A DNA stretch of 64,000 nucleotides from positions 1 to 64,000 of the forward strand of contig JAJDBT010000114.1 of the NCBI GenBank assembly GCA_029261215.1. The letters are read 5' to 3'. Source of the DNA: Nitrospirota bacterium (lineage in GTDB: Bacteria > Nitrospirota > Nitrospiria > SBBL01 > JAADHI01). This document shows positions 32,804 through 42,317 of this stretch, in pieces. The translations under genes were made by a program, and so were the position numbers. The first letter of the stretch is position 1, and each line of letters begins with the position of its first letter. The notes under the pieces are model-generated. The model was not told the origin of the DNA. It ran no database searches and was given only the letters and a program-made list of their open reading frames with translations.

Positions 32804-35164
32804 ATGGAAGGGATTCGACAAAACGGCAAAGCAACAAGGGACACCGCGACAAAAACAAAAGTATCCGAGGATAACGGTATGCCAATCTCCCCAAATGCCC
32901 TGCGTGTTTTGGAAAAGAGATACCTTGTTAAAGACCTGGACGGGAAAGTCATTGAAGAAGCGGCCGACCTTTTTCACCGTGTTGCACACAATATTGCACA
33001 GGCCGATCTCATCTATGATAAGGATGCCGATTTATCAGAGACCGAAGATCAATTTTATGAGTTAATGTCTAATTTGAAATTCCTCCCCAATTCCCCAACC
33101 TTGATGAATGCAGGGCGTGACCTTCAACAGCTTTCGGCTTGTTTTGTGCTTCCGGTTGAGGATTCGATGGAATCAATTTTTGAAACCGTGAAACAGGCCG
33201 CCATTATTCATAAATCGGGTGGGGGCACAGGGTTTTCGTTCTCAAGACTACGTCCAAAAGATGATCGGGTTCAATCCACCGGTGGCGTCGCTTCAGGTCC
33301 GATTTCTTTCATGAAGGTCTTCAATCATGCGACAGAAGCCGTCAAACAAGGCGGGACACGACGTGGCGCCAACATGGGAATTCTCCGGGTAGATCATCCA
33401 GACATTCTCGATTTCATCTCGTGTAAGTCCGATACATCGGAAGTGACCAATTTTAATATTTCAGTGGCGCTGACTGATAAATTTATGGATGCCTACAAAA
33501 AAAGAGGAGAGTATGAACTGATCTCTCCGAGAACGGGCACTGCCGTCAAAACCATCTCTGCCGAGATGGTGATGAATAAAATCGCAGAACAAGCCTGGCA
33601 AACCGGGGAACCCGGACTTTTTTTTATTGACGCCACAAACCGCACCAACCCCACACCACACATCGCCGATATGGAAGCGACCAATCCCTGCGGGGAACAG
33701 CCGCTACTCCCTTATGAAAGCTGTACCTTAGGCAGTATTGTTCTGGATCGCCATCTCAAGGAAGTCGATGGGCAATATCAAATCAATTGGTCTGCCCTCG
33801 AAGAAACGGTTCGCACCTCGGTTCACTTTCTCGACAATGTCCTGGACATGAATCGTTACCCCATCGCAGAAATTGAAAAAATCACACGGGCCAATCGTAA
33901 AATCGGGCTCGGCATCATGGGTTTTTCCAGAATGCTTTTTAAACTGGAAATTCCATATAACTCTAAAGATGGCATTGAAATGGCCCGAACGGTCATGGGC
34001 TTTATCCATAAAATGGCCTGTGATCAATCCGCCCGTATCGCCGAAAAACGAGGGGTATACGACTATTGGGAAGGCTCACGACATCAGGAACAGGGAAAGC
34101 GCTTACGTAATTCCTACCTCACCACTGTCGCGCCCACCGGGACCATCTCAATGATTGCAGATACCTCAGGGGGCTGTGAACCAGAGTTTTCGCTTGTCTG
34201 GTATAAGAACGTCATGGATGGAGAACATCTTCCTTATGTGCTCGACTATTTTATCGAAGTGGCAAAACGAGAAGAATTTTACAGCAAGGATCTTTTGGAT
34301 AAAATTATTGCCAACAAGGGTTCGGTTCAAGGGATCTCCCAGGTGCCTCAACATTGGCAAAATGTTTTCGTGACCTCTCATGGGATTTCGCCGGAATGGC
34401 ATGTCCGAATGCAGGCGGCCTTTCAGGAATACTCAGATTCTGCCGTCAGCAAAACAATCAACCTGCCCACTGAGGCGACAGCGGATCAGATTAAAGACGC
34501 CTATCTTCTCGCCTACGGACTGGGCTGCAAAGGAATCACGGTTTATCGGGATGGCTGTCGTCCCGATCAGGTCATGAATGTCGGAAAATCAACCAAGGGG
34601 ACTTCAGGCAAACAGGCCGACAAACCCTTGAACCCGAAGACGGCACATTTCCCTATCGTGACCCCTCGCCCCAGACCGGATGTCATGCTCGGTACCACGA
34701 CGCGGCGTCAAACGTCCTGCGGAGACCTTTACCTCACAGTGAATCAGGATCAAGAGGACGGGAAACCCTTTGAGGCGTTTGCCACAATGGGAAAGGCCGG
34801 AGGCTGTGAAGGATCATTTAATGAAGCCATCGGAAGACTCATTTCGCTCTGCATGCGGGCAGGCGTCACCCCCAGAGATATCGTCAAACAGTTGATCGGA
34901 ATTCGCTGCAACAAGCCCTTTGGCATCGGCCCCGACAAAGTGCTTTCATGCTCTGATGCCATTGCAAAGATCTTCAATCAATCTCTGGAAACAAAGGTTT
35001 CTGAAGAAAGGGACATGGTTGCCAGTTCAGCAACAGCGGTTGCCGATGAAATCATGATGGAAACACAAAAAATGGTTTTTCCCTGTCCGGATTGCGGTTG
35101 TGAGCTCATCTTTGGAGAAGGGTGTGAAAAATGCCATCACTGCGGTTATTCAAGATGTTATTAA
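32804..35164 (+). CDS. nrdJ: Adenosylcobalamin-dependent ribonucleotide reductase (class II)
   Basis: Reduces ribonucleotides to deoxyribonucleotides with a B12-generated radical, with or without oxygen. The N-terminal region has LKFLPNSPTLMNAGRDLQQLSACFVLP. The core has SGGGTGFSFSRLRPK, GTRRGANMGILRVDHPDI and ATNPCGEQPLLPYESC with the active-site cysteines and finger loop. The family phrase YLTTVAPTGTISMIADTSGG is present. The C-terminal zinc-ribbon ends with CPDCGCELIFGEGCEKCHHC. Length 786 residues is normal. A GGGGGAAG site precedes the ATG. NrdR boxes and a good promoter lie upstream; a terminator follows. Confidence 0.96.
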   Translation: MEGIRQNGKATRDTATKTKVSEDNGMPISPNALRVLEKRYLVKDLDGKVIEEAADLFHRVAHNIAQADLIYDKDADLSETEDQFYELMSNLKFLPNSPTLMNAGRDLQQLSACFVLPVEDSMESIFETVKQAAIIHKSGGGTGFSFSRLRPKDDRVQSTGGVASGPISFMKVFNHATEAVKQGGTRRGANMGILRVDHPDILDFISCKSDTSEVTNFNISVALTDKFMDAYKKRGEYELISPRTGTAVKTISAEMVMNKIAEQAWQTGEPGLFFIDATNRTNPTPHIADMEATNPCGEQPLLPYESCTLGSIVLDRHLKEVDGQYQINWSALEETVRTSVHFLDNVLDMNRYPIAEIEKITRANRKIGLGIMGFSRMLFKLEIPYNSKDGIEMARTVMGFIHKMACDQSARIAEKRGVYDYWEGSRHQEQGKRLRNSYLTTVAPTGTISMIADTSGGCEPEFSLVWYKNVMDGEHLPYVLDYFIEVAKREEFYSKDLLDKIIANKGSVQGISQVPQHWQNVFVTSHGISPEWHVRMQAAFQEYSDSAVSKTINLPTEATADQIKDAYLLAYGLGCKGITVYRDGCRPDQVMNVGKSTKGTSGKQADKPLNPKTAHFPIVTPRPRPDVMLGTTTRRQTSCGDLYLTVNQDQEDGKPFEAFATMGKAGGCEGSFNEAIGRLISLCMRAGVTPRDIVKQLIGIRCNKPFGIGPDKVLSCSDAIAKIFNQSLETKVSEERDMVASSATAVADEIMMETQKMVFPCPDCGCELIFGEGCEKCHHCGYSRCY

Positions 35165-35180
35165 TCTAGACTGAACACAC

Positions 35181-35215
35181 AAAAAAAGGGACCTATGACA
35201 TAGGTCCCTTTTTTT
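35181..35215. terminator. Bidirectional terminator after nrdJ
   Basis: Seventeen-base perfect arms (35181-35197 and 35199-35215) around one base: A7 then GGGACCTATG and its complement then T7. It ends nrdJ on the plus strand and the roadblock gene on the minus strand. Confidence 0.92.
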
Positions 35216-35238
35216 ATGCCATCCACTAAAACACCGCC

Positions 35239-35652
35239 TCAGTCAATCAAAAACTCCAAAGTTGGGACAATAGACCTCAGCCGTACCCAGGCCATCCCAA
35301 TATTCGTCTTATCCTGTGTGACCAGAAAAAGAATCACCCTGCCTTCTTTAATAGTTTTTGCAAAATAAAAATTGTGTTCAAATGCAATTTGAACCTCTTT
35401 GTAATAATCTTCTTCTTTTTTTTGAATCTTCAATTGATGACAGGCCGTCTCAAGCAGGGCCTTTAGAGCCTCACCACCTGTAAAATCGATCATTCTTTCT
35501 GTAATCACCTCTTTTTTTTCTTTCTGGAAAAGAGGTGACGAAGATAAATGACGCATCTCTCGTTTATTAATATCAATGACCCCACAGGCCACAGCACTAC
35601 CTACGCCATGCAATACTTTTTTACATACTTCTTCTATCTGATTTCCTAACAT
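35239..35652 (-). CDS. Roadblock/LC7-like small protein
   Basis: A 137-residue soluble protein with the size and strand-helix pattern of roadblock/LC7 domains: a helix (NQIEEVCKKVL), strands SAVACGVIDIN and FAKTIKEGRVILFLVTQ, and a final strand. In bacteria such domains often regulate small GTPases of the MglA type or polarity and motility. The match is by pattern only, so the assignment is tentative. It follows the DUF4388 gene by nine bases on the same strand, and that protein also ends in a roadblock-like domain, which suggests a heterodimer. Confidence 0.6.
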   Translation of the reverse strand: MLGNQIEEVCKKVLHGVGSAVACGVIDINKREMRHLSSSPLFQKEKKEVITERMIDFTGGEALKALLETACHQLKIQKKEEDYYKEVQIAFEHNFYFAKTIKEGRVILFLVTQDKTNIGMAWVRLRSIVPTLEFLID

Positions 35653-35661
35653 TTCACCTTC

Positions 35662-36861
35662 TTAATTTAAAATACATCGTGTCACTGTTGCCATATGCGC
35701 CCTAAATAAAGATGCGGCGCTATTCCCGATTAAACCGGAAACAACCACGAGTGCGTAATCACATCGTTTATCCCAAAATAAGGCAAGGCCAACTTCATTG
35801 GTGACTGCTTCAAAAGCACCCATATGACTTTCAGGATCATGGACAATTTCTTTCAATAACGCATAAACAGGCTCAATCCATACAGCGCCATCGGACAGAC
35901 CCTGAAGCAGGGTGATTTTCTTTTTTGGTACGGATATTTCCAAAACAAGGGCCTCTGGCAATGCCTGTCGCACAAGGGCGCAAGCGGCATCCCAGTGTTC
36001 CTGTGTATTCGACTCAGGGGGCGCTTTGATTTCTTCTTTCTTATAATTTTTTATTTTTTCTTCGGCTTTTTCTTCCATGTGCCCTGAGATCAACCCTTTT
36101 TTGGCTAAATCAAATAAGGTCTTACAGACAACAAATTCGCTAAAAAGTGTTTGCTCCAGTATTTCTGTCACATTAGATTTCCCATCAATCAGATCATAGA
36201 CCAACAATTCCTGATCGTTAAGATGGGTTTGACCATCCTCTTTCCGATTTATCCCAATAAAATCAAATGCCTCTTCTTCAGTCGCTACTTTTAGAGGCGG
36301 AGTGGCTTCTAATCGGCGAAATACCATATCAAGAGAACTAACGACTTTTTCGATCAAGGGCCATTCGTCAATCATGACAGCCCCTTCCATCATCAATCCA
36401 TTGACACTTAATGGTTGAACAAAAACAGGTTTCACAAACTCATGGAAATAATCAATGGATTCTCTCGGCTCAAAAATATACAGTCCCTCTTTCCAATGAA
36501 GTAGATTAAAAAATACCCGTTTAATTTGTATGTGCAGGCCTAAACAAACTTCTTCTTCGGTACAATATTTTTCTCGACAGAGAATATAGCCAAGGCGGTC
36601 AAGTGTTCCTTTTTGTAATTCTAGCGCCTCTTCTAGATGCTTTTTAGACAATCGCCCAGATTTAATAAGAATATGACCTAACTGCATGTCTAGGTGAGAT
36701 TCAGAACTCTGGGCCAAAACCAAACCATTGCTTTCAAAACCCAGAGTGATGGTTTCTCCCGCCTCGGATGTGACAAACAGCAAACCCGTTTTTTGTTTAA
36801 TATTAATGAGTTCCATAATATCAAACGGAGAAAAATCGTTTAATGTGCCTTCAAGTGCCAT
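35662..36861 (-). CDS. DUF4388 (PATAN) protein with C-terminal roadblock-like domain
   Basis: A 399-residue soluble protein. The N-terminal 200 residues are a DUF4388/PATAN domain, with the family opening MALEGTLNDFSPFDIMELINIKQKTGLL in separate pieces, GRLSKKHLEEAL, and LHWKEGLYIFEP. This domain occurs in bacterial signalling proteins, often linked to gliding, polarity or GTPase control. A charged linker (about 250-280) leads to a roadblock-like C-terminal domain (residues about 285-399). It is transcribed with the small roadblock gene downstream. Confidence 0.8.
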   Translation of the reverse strand: MALEGTLNDFSPFDIMELINIKQKTGLLFVTSEAGETITLGFESNGLVLAQSSESHLDMQLGHILIKSGRLSKKHLEEALELQKGTLDRLGYILCREKYCTEEEVCLGLHIQIKRVFFNLLHWKEGLYIFEPRESIDYFHEFVKPVFVQPLSVNGLMMEGAVMIDEWPLIEKVVSSLDMVFRRLEATPPLKVATEEEAFDFIGINRKEDGQTHLNDQELLVYDLIDGKSNVTEILEQTLFSEFVVCKTLFDLAKKGLISGHMEEKAEEKIKNYKKEEIKAPPESNTQEHWDAACALVRQALPEALVLEISVPKKKITLLQGLSDGAVWIEPVYALLKEIVHDPESHMGAFEAVTNEVGLALFWDKRCDYALVVVSGLIGNSAASLFRAHMATVTRCILN

Positions 36862-37114
36862 TTAGCCCCAATATCCTTAACCCCGTTTATGGAATCGTTT
36901 TACCGCATGACAATGCCATAGTATAGGCTAGCAAATATTTCACTCCAGTCAATGGCTAGAAGATTTAAGAGGGGAACACCCCTCATCAGGGTTTAAAAAC
37001 AGGCGTTTCGAGGGAGGCTTTGGATAGAGCTGTTGAAATTAGGATATGTTTTAAATGAGAAGCATGCCATTCTTCGTAAAGAAGAAATGATCTCAATGAA
37101 ATTAAACGGTTTTT

Positions 37115-38566
37115 TTATAAAAAAATCTGGACAGAATCGATCGCCGCTTTAATGATCGGCTCCGGATAGAGGCCCAGAAACAAGGTTAAAAATGCTGTAA
37201 TACCTAAGGCCACTTTAAGGGTCGGGGAAAACGAAAGAACAGTTCCTGCATTGGGTTCGTCCATATACATCACTTGGACAACCCGAAAATAATAATAGAG
37301 GGAAACCACACTATTGAGAATCCCGATAATCGCCAGCCAATAAAATCCCCCCTGAATAGCGGAATTGAAAAGGTAGAGTTTTCCAACAAATCCAGCCGAC
37401 GGGGGAATTCCGATAAGGGACAAGGCAAAAATAATAAAAACAAGTCCCAGCATGGGGTTTGTTCTTGCCAAGCCTTTAAAGTCTGATATCTGATCCCCTT
37501 TCATATTCGCAGAGCATAGCAGAATGATTAATGTGAAGGCCCCAAGGGTCATAAAAACATAGCCCACAAGATAAATCAGGATCGCAGCGTATCCAATTTG
37601 GCTGGCTGTAATTAATCCGATCATTAAATAACCGGCGTGTGCAATGGATGAGTAGGCAAGCAAGCGCTTCATATTCGTTTGCACCAATGCCACCAGGTTG
37701 CCTAATGTCATGGTCAGGACGGCGATCACCCAAAGAACTGGCCACCAATTCCCGCTGCTCAAGGCAAAAGCATTAATAAAAACGCGTAACATGACCGAAA
37801 AAGCGGCCGCTTTTGAACCAGCAGACAAAAAAGCAGTCACGGGTGTTGGAGAACCTTCATAGACATCAGGAGCCCACATATGGAAAGGAACAGCTGATAT
37901 TTTAAAACCAAAACCTGTAATCAATAACACAAAGGCCATAATCAGGGACAGGCTAGAAGTAACACCATTTTCCTGAAGAAAGGCAGCGATTTCACCCAAA
38001 TTTGTCGTACCCGTTGCTCCAAACAAAAACGCGACGCCATACAAAATGAGCCCTGATGAGAAAACGCCAGTCAAAAAATACTTAATCCCACCCTCAATTG
38101 ACTTCGGATCTTTTCTCATAAATGCGGCTAACACATACAAGGACATCGACATCAACTCAAGCGAAAGATAAAACGAGAGCAGATCTGTCGCAGAGGGCAT
38201 AAACATCATCCCAATAGTCGCAAATAAGATTAAGCCATAATATTCACCCAGGTTAATTCGCTCTATTTTGATATAACGAATCGACATCAAGATAATCAGC
38301 GCCGAAATCATCAGGAAAAGCGTTTTAAAAAAAAGCGCGTAATTATCCAGCGCAATCATTCCACTAAAGGTCGATATCGATTTTCCCCATAAAAATAAAG
38401 TGGAAACGCCTGAAACACACAACCCGGCCAAAGAAAAATACCCCAATTGTTCTTTTTTATCTCGTGCAATGAAGGGATCCATCACAAAAAGGGCACAGGC
38501 AAAAATGGCGAGAATGCTCTCAGGAAAAATCGCAATCAGTTGAATATCTGGCATTATGGGCGTCAT
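37115..38566 (-). CDS. nuoN: NADH-quinone oxidoreductase subunit N
   Basis: Antiporter-like membrane subunit of complex I, 483 residues and about 14 helices. It has the conserved TM5 glutamate (LSFYLSLELMSMSLYVL) and the TM7 lysine in GFGFKISAVPFHMWAPDVYEGSPTPV. The TM8/TM12 region includes KRLLAYSSIAHAGYLMIG and PPSAGFVGKLYLF. NuoN is the innermost proton-pumping subunit. It is the last gene of the 16-gene nuo operon, one base after nuoM. Confidence 0.95.
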   Translation of the reverse strand: MTPIMPDIQLIAIFPESILAIFACALFVMDPFIARDKKEQLGYFSLAGLCVSGVSTLFLWGKSISTFSGMIALDNYALFFKTLFLMISALIILMSIRYIKIERINLGEYYGLILFATIGMMFMPSATDLLSFYLSLELMSMSLYVLAAFMRKDPKSIEGGIKYFLTGVFSSGLILYGVAFLFGATGTTNLGEIAAFLQENGVTSSLSLIMAFVLLITGFGFKISAVPFHMWAPDVYEGSPTPVTAFLSAGSKAAAFSVMLRVFINAFALSSGNWWPVLWVIAVLTMTLGNLVALVQTNMKRLLAYSSIAHAGYLMIGLITASQIGYAAILIYLVGYVFMTLGAFTLIILLCSANMKGDQISDFKGLARTNPMLGLVFIIFALSLIGIPPSAGFVGKLYLFNSAIQGGFYWLAIIGILNSVVSLYYYFRVVQVMYMDEPNAGTVLSFSPTLKVALGITAFLTLFLGLYPEPIIKAAIDSVQIFL

Positions 38567-40186
38567 CTAGTCGATCATGCCTTTCTCCGGGTCAATACGG
38601 GCAGCAATCACTGTTTTGTCATTTTTTGAAATGACTTCAACGCTTTTTTCTTCTGATTCCTGTTTTGCCATTGCACCGGCACCTTTCAAGCGCTGGACAA
38701 TTTTTTCAACCGCAGGTTCCATCACCCGGATAAACGGCCTCGGGAATAAACCAATCCAGAACATAAACACAATTAAAGGGGCCATATAGGCAATTTCCCG
38801 GCGATTCATATCCAGAATTTTCTGATTTTCGGGTTTATCGAGCGGGCCAAACATCATGCGTTGAAAAAGCCAGAGCATATAGGCCGCCCCCAGAATAATG
38901 CCAATGACGGCAATCCCTGCATAAATTTTGTTTGCTTCAAATGCCCCGACAAGAATAAGAAATTCCCCCACAAATCCATTTAATCCGGGAAGTCCCATCG
39001 ACGAAAACATGGTCACAGCAAAAACCGCTGAATAAATCGGCATCTTTGAAGACAGCCCACCAAAATCAGCAATCAGACGTGTATGTCTACGCTCATAAAT
39101 CATGCCCACAATTAAAAAGAGGGCGCCAGTCGAAACCCCGTGGTTCACCATTTGGAGAATGCCCCCCGTAATCCCGTGCGTGTTCAAGGCAAAAATACCC
39201 AACATGACAAAACCAAGATGGCTGACGGAGGAATAGGCCACCAATCGTTTAATATCTTTCTGTGCGAGAGCCACAAGCGCGCCATACACAATCCCCACGA
39301 GCGAAAGCCCCGCCATATAGGGCATAAAATAAACGCTCGCTTCAGGAAACATGGGCAGGCAAAAACGAACAAAGCCATAAGTTCCCATTTTCAAGAGAAC
39401 GCCAGCAAGGAGGACGCTGCCCGCCGTCGGCGCATCCGTATGCGCATCGGGCAGCCAGGTATGAAACGGAAACATCGGAACCTTGATCGCAAAACCAAGG
39501 AAAAAAGCAAGAAAGAGCCAGAACTGTAAAGGATGAAGAGGCAAATTCATTTTCTGCAGTTCTAAAACACTGAAGGTATACTGACCAGACCCATACTGTG
39601 GATCGGCATTCAAAAAATAGACGGCAAGAATGCCCAACAGCATAAACAAACTACCAAAGAGGGTATATAGAAAAAACTTAATGGCTGAATAAAGACGACG
39701 GCCGCCCCCCCAAATTCCGATCATAAAATACATCGGAACCAGCATGACTTCCCAAAAGATATAAAACAGGAAAAAATCCATGGACATAAAAACGCCCAAC
39801 ATTCCTGTCTCTAAAAAAAGGATCGAAACGTAGTATTCCTTAATCCGCATATTAATCGCGGTATAGGAACTCACAATAGCAATCGATGAAATAATCGTCG
39901 TCATCACAATAAGAAGCAGGCTGATGCCATCGATTCCAAACGCATATGATACCCCTAAACTGGGAATCCATGTGTGTTGCTCAGTAAATTGCATTTCAGA
40001 TGTGGTCGAATCGAAACCGGGGATCAAGAGCAAAGACACCGCCAGGGTCACAATCGAAACGGCAAAAGCCGTTTGCATGATTTTCTTTTCCTCTTCTTTT
40101 TTCATAAAAAGAAGAATAATCGCCCCGATCAACGGCAAATACGCGATCAGCGAGAGGAGCGGAAATCCATAAACATTTGTTCCCAT
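38567..40186 (-). CDS. nuoM: NADH-quinone oxidoreductase subunit M
   Basis: Antiporter-like membrane subunit of complex I, 539 residues. The TM5 glutamate is in YIFWEVMLVPMYFMIGIWGG and the TM7 lysine is in GFAIKVPMFPFHTWLPDAHTDAPTAGS. KRLVAYSSVSHLGFVMLG and SSMGLPGLNGFVGEFLIL are classical NuoM phrases. A charged C-terminal tail of about 40 residues is unusual (KQESEEKSVEVISKNDK). It is followed by nuoN and preceded by the Mrp-like/NuoL subunit. Confidence 0.95.
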   Translation of the reverse strand: MGTNVYGFPLLSLIAYLPLIGAIILLFMKKEEEKKIMQTAFAVSIVTLAVSLLLIPGFDSTTSEMQFTEQHTWIPSLGVSYAFGIDGISLLLIVMTTIISSIAIVSSYTAINMRIKEYYVSILFLETGMLGVFMSMDFFLFYIFWEVMLVPMYFMIGIWGGGRRLYSAIKFFLYTLFGSLFMLLGILAVYFLNADPQYGSGQYTFSVLELQKMNLPLHPLQFWLFLAFFLGFAIKVPMFPFHTWLPDAHTDAPTAGSVLLAGVLLKMGTYGFVRFCLPMFPEASVYFMPYMAGLSLVGIVYGALVALAQKDIKRLVAYSSVSHLGFVMLGIFALNTHGITGGILQMVNHGVSTGALFLIVGMIYERRHTRLIADFGGLSSKMPIYSAVFAVTMFSSMGLPGLNGFVGEFLILVGAFEANKIYAGIAVIGIILGAAYMLWLFQRMMFGPLDKPENQKILDMNRREIAYMAPLIVFMFWIGLFPRPFIRVMEPAVEKIVQRLKGAGAMAKQESEEKSVEVISKNDKTVIAARIDPEKGMID

Positions 40187-40204
40187 GAAGCCTCCTAGTT
40201 CTAC

Positions 40205-42052
40205 CTAATAATAAATAAACGAAACAACAGCAATGATCACGACACCCATGACCATGGCCATAATATAGTTTTGAATCGCACCCGTCTGTATTTTTCTCAG
40301 ACGTTTCGCACTCCCGCCAATCATGGCAGGAAGCTTGTTGAGAGACTTATCAATGATGTGCATATCAAACATTTCTGAAATTTTACTCTCAAGCAACGTC
40401 ACCCAACCCGCGGCATTCACCAATCCATCAAAAACCCAAGTATCGACAGACCATCCGAGCCGTGATAACTTCTTGGTCGGTTCAATAATGGCTTTTTTAT
40501 AAACTTCAGTAATATACGTTTCATAGACAACCACCGGCTTGTTAATAAACCAGGTAAACCCTTTAATAGCTTTCCGGTAAGTCCAGTCCGTATCCACACT
40601 AATGGTCACTTCGGGGTCGAGTTTTTTCAACAACAGAAAGAAGCCGACAGCGGTCAGGAGCAGGATTTGATACGCGCCAATCACATGCCCCCAAGTATAG
40701 GGATGATAGTCCGACTCAAAAGGAAGGGCTTGATAGAGCGCTCCCGGGAAAACGCCGATAAAGGTACAGGCAAAGGCCGCAAGCCCCATACCCCAGAGCA
40801 TATTCTTTGGCGGATCAATCGCTTTAATTTTTTTCTGATCCCAATCTTTCCAGAAAAAAACATAGTAGGGAAGTTTCAAGCCTGTATGCAGGAAGGTCCC
40901 GGCGGATGCAAGTGTCAAGAGCATCGCCACCCAGGGGCGATGCAACTCTGAGGCGGCAGAGATCACCATTGACTTACTCACAAAACCCGAGAAAAAGGGG
41001 AAGCCCGAAATCGCAAACCCTCCCACCATGTAAAACATAAATGTCCAGGGCATGTACTTGTAGAGCCCACCAAGATCAGTCAGTTTCCTGCGGCCGGTCA
41101 TGAGCATCACCGAGCTCATTCCCATCATTAAAAGACCTTTATAAAGAATATGGGCGAAGGCATGCGAGGTTGCGCCATTCACCGCCATCTGAGAGCCCAT
41201 TCCCGCACCGGCGACCATGTACCCCACCTGACTAATAATGTGATACGCCAGCAAACGACGAATGTCATTTTCAATCACCGCATAAACAACGCCATAAAGC
41301 GCCATAAATACGCCAAGCGGAACGAGCAGTTCTGTGCCGGAAAACCCTCGGAGTAAAACATATACCGCTGTTTTTGTCGTCAATGCACTCATAAAAACAA
41401 CGCCGGTAATCGTCGCCTCCGGGTAAGCGTCCGGCAGCCAGGCGGAAAAGGGCGGCACTGCGGCATTCAACAAGAAGCCCGCAAGAATGAGCATCGGAGC
41501 AAGCCCCTCTTTCGGTAATGCGTTAAATGCAATTTCCCCTGTTTCTCCAATATAGAGAAAAATGCCGGCAAGAAGAAGCAAACCTCCAAAAATATGAACA
41601 TAGAGGTATCGCATCCCAACCACTTCCGAATTTTTCCAAGGGGCATAGAAGACCAGCATTGCAGAGGAAAACGCCATGATCTCCCAGAAAAGAAAGAGTG
41701 TTAAGAGGTCTCCGGCAAAGACAGTACCAAGGGCCGCACCCGCATAAATAAGCCCGGCCATATGTTCTTTATCATTTTTGACATGAAGAGAAAAAACCAT
41801 GCCGATCAGTGTGGCGATGGTGATCACGTAGCCAAAAACCAAGCTTAGTTTGTCTACCCGGCCAAAAATCATCTCCTGCTGACCCATGAGCGGCAAGACG
41901 CCATGGCTCCCGTGAGAGACGATCAGAAGGGCAAGGAAACCCACACAAGGCACAATCAGCTTGAAAATGGACTTCCATTGGGCCTTAACAAATGGCAGGA
42001 TCGCAGCCGCGAGAAAGAATAGAAATCCTGGGTGAATCCAGAGATCAATCAT
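40205..42052 (-). CDS. NuoL-position subunit of Mrp D type, with lateral-helix tail
   Basis: A 615-residue antiporter-like subunit. The body resembles MrpD more than classical NuoL, but the C-terminal 120 residues resemble the NuoL lateral helix and last membrane helix (DGLVNAAGWVTLLESKI, KRLRKIQTGAIQNYIMAMVMG). TM5 glutamate E124 is present (LFWEIMAFSSAML). At the usual TM7 lysine position N196 is found instead (LLNAAVPPFSAWLPDA), while K227 lies in the following helix (ALTTKTAVYVLL) as in MrpD proteins. It probably takes the distal NuoL place in the membrane arm. It lies between a small membrane protein and nuoM. Confidence 0.85.
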   Translation of the reverse strand: MIDLWIHPGFLFFLAAAILPFVKAQWKSIFKLIVPCVGFLALLIVSHGSHGVLPLMGQQEMIFGRVDKLSLVFGYVITIATLIGMVFSLHVKNDKEHMAGLIYAGAALGTVFAGDLLTLFLFWEIMAFSSAMLVFYAPWKNSEVVGMRYLYVHIFGGLLLLAGIFLYIGETGEIAFNALPKEGLAPMLILAGFLLNAAVPPFSAWLPDAYPEATITGVVFMSALTTKTAVYVLLRGFSGTELLVPLGVFMALYGVVYAVIENDIRRLLAYHIISQVGYMVAGAGMGSQMAVNGATSHAFAHILYKGLLMMGMSSVMLMTGRRKLTDLGGLYKYMPWTFMFYMVGGFAISGFPFFSGFVSKSMVISAASELHRPWVAMLLTLASAGTFLHTGLKLPYYVFFWKDWDQKKIKAIDPPKNMLWGMGLAAFACTFIGVFPGALYQALPFESDYHPYTWGHVIGAYQILLLTAVGFFLLLKKLDPEVTISVDTDWTYRKAIKGFTWFINKPVVVYETYITEVYKKAIIEPTKKLSRLGWSVDTWVFDGLVNAAGWVTLLESKISEMFDMHIIDKSLNKLPAMIGGSAKRLRKIQTGAIQNYIMAMVMGVVIIAVVSFIYY

Positions 42053-42317
42053 AATAGTTTTCAGGCTTCATTAAGAATGCGTGGCCAATCCATTTCGAAA
42101 TCACAATAATTAAATAGGTTGAGATAAATCCATATAGAGAAGAAAACCCTGGAATCCAGTCCCAAAAAAAATAAATGTGAACCAAATGCAATGCAGGGAT
42201 ATGAATCACCACATCAACGATGACAAGGACGATCCCGAAAATGAGAAAGAACTTTTTTGTTTTTTTCATTTCTTCCGGGTTTTCAATAATCTTTTCAAGC
42301 CAATTTATAATCCACAT
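42045..42317 (-). CDS. Small membrane protein in nuo operon
   Basis: I do not recognise this 90-residue protein. It has an amphipathic N-terminus (NWLEKIIENPEEMKKTKKF), then membrane helices at about 22-42 and 57-78. Its aromatic- and histidine-rich centre (IHIPALHLVHIYFFWDWIPGF) is unusual. It overlaps the genes on both sides by a few bases, so it is co-translated with the two Mrp-like subunits and may be an extra membrane-arm subunit or an assembly factor. Confidence 0.7.
   Translation of the reverse strand: MWIINWLEKIIENPEEMKKTKKFFLIFGIVLVIVDVVIHIPALHLVHIYFFWDWIPGFSSLYGFISTYLIIVISKWIGHAFLMKPENYYD

Noticed and set aside
36969-36984. GAGGGG-AACA-CCCCTC hairpin as a terminator near the nuo operon end
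   Set aside because: The stem is only six bases and lies beyond any operon end with no U-tract.
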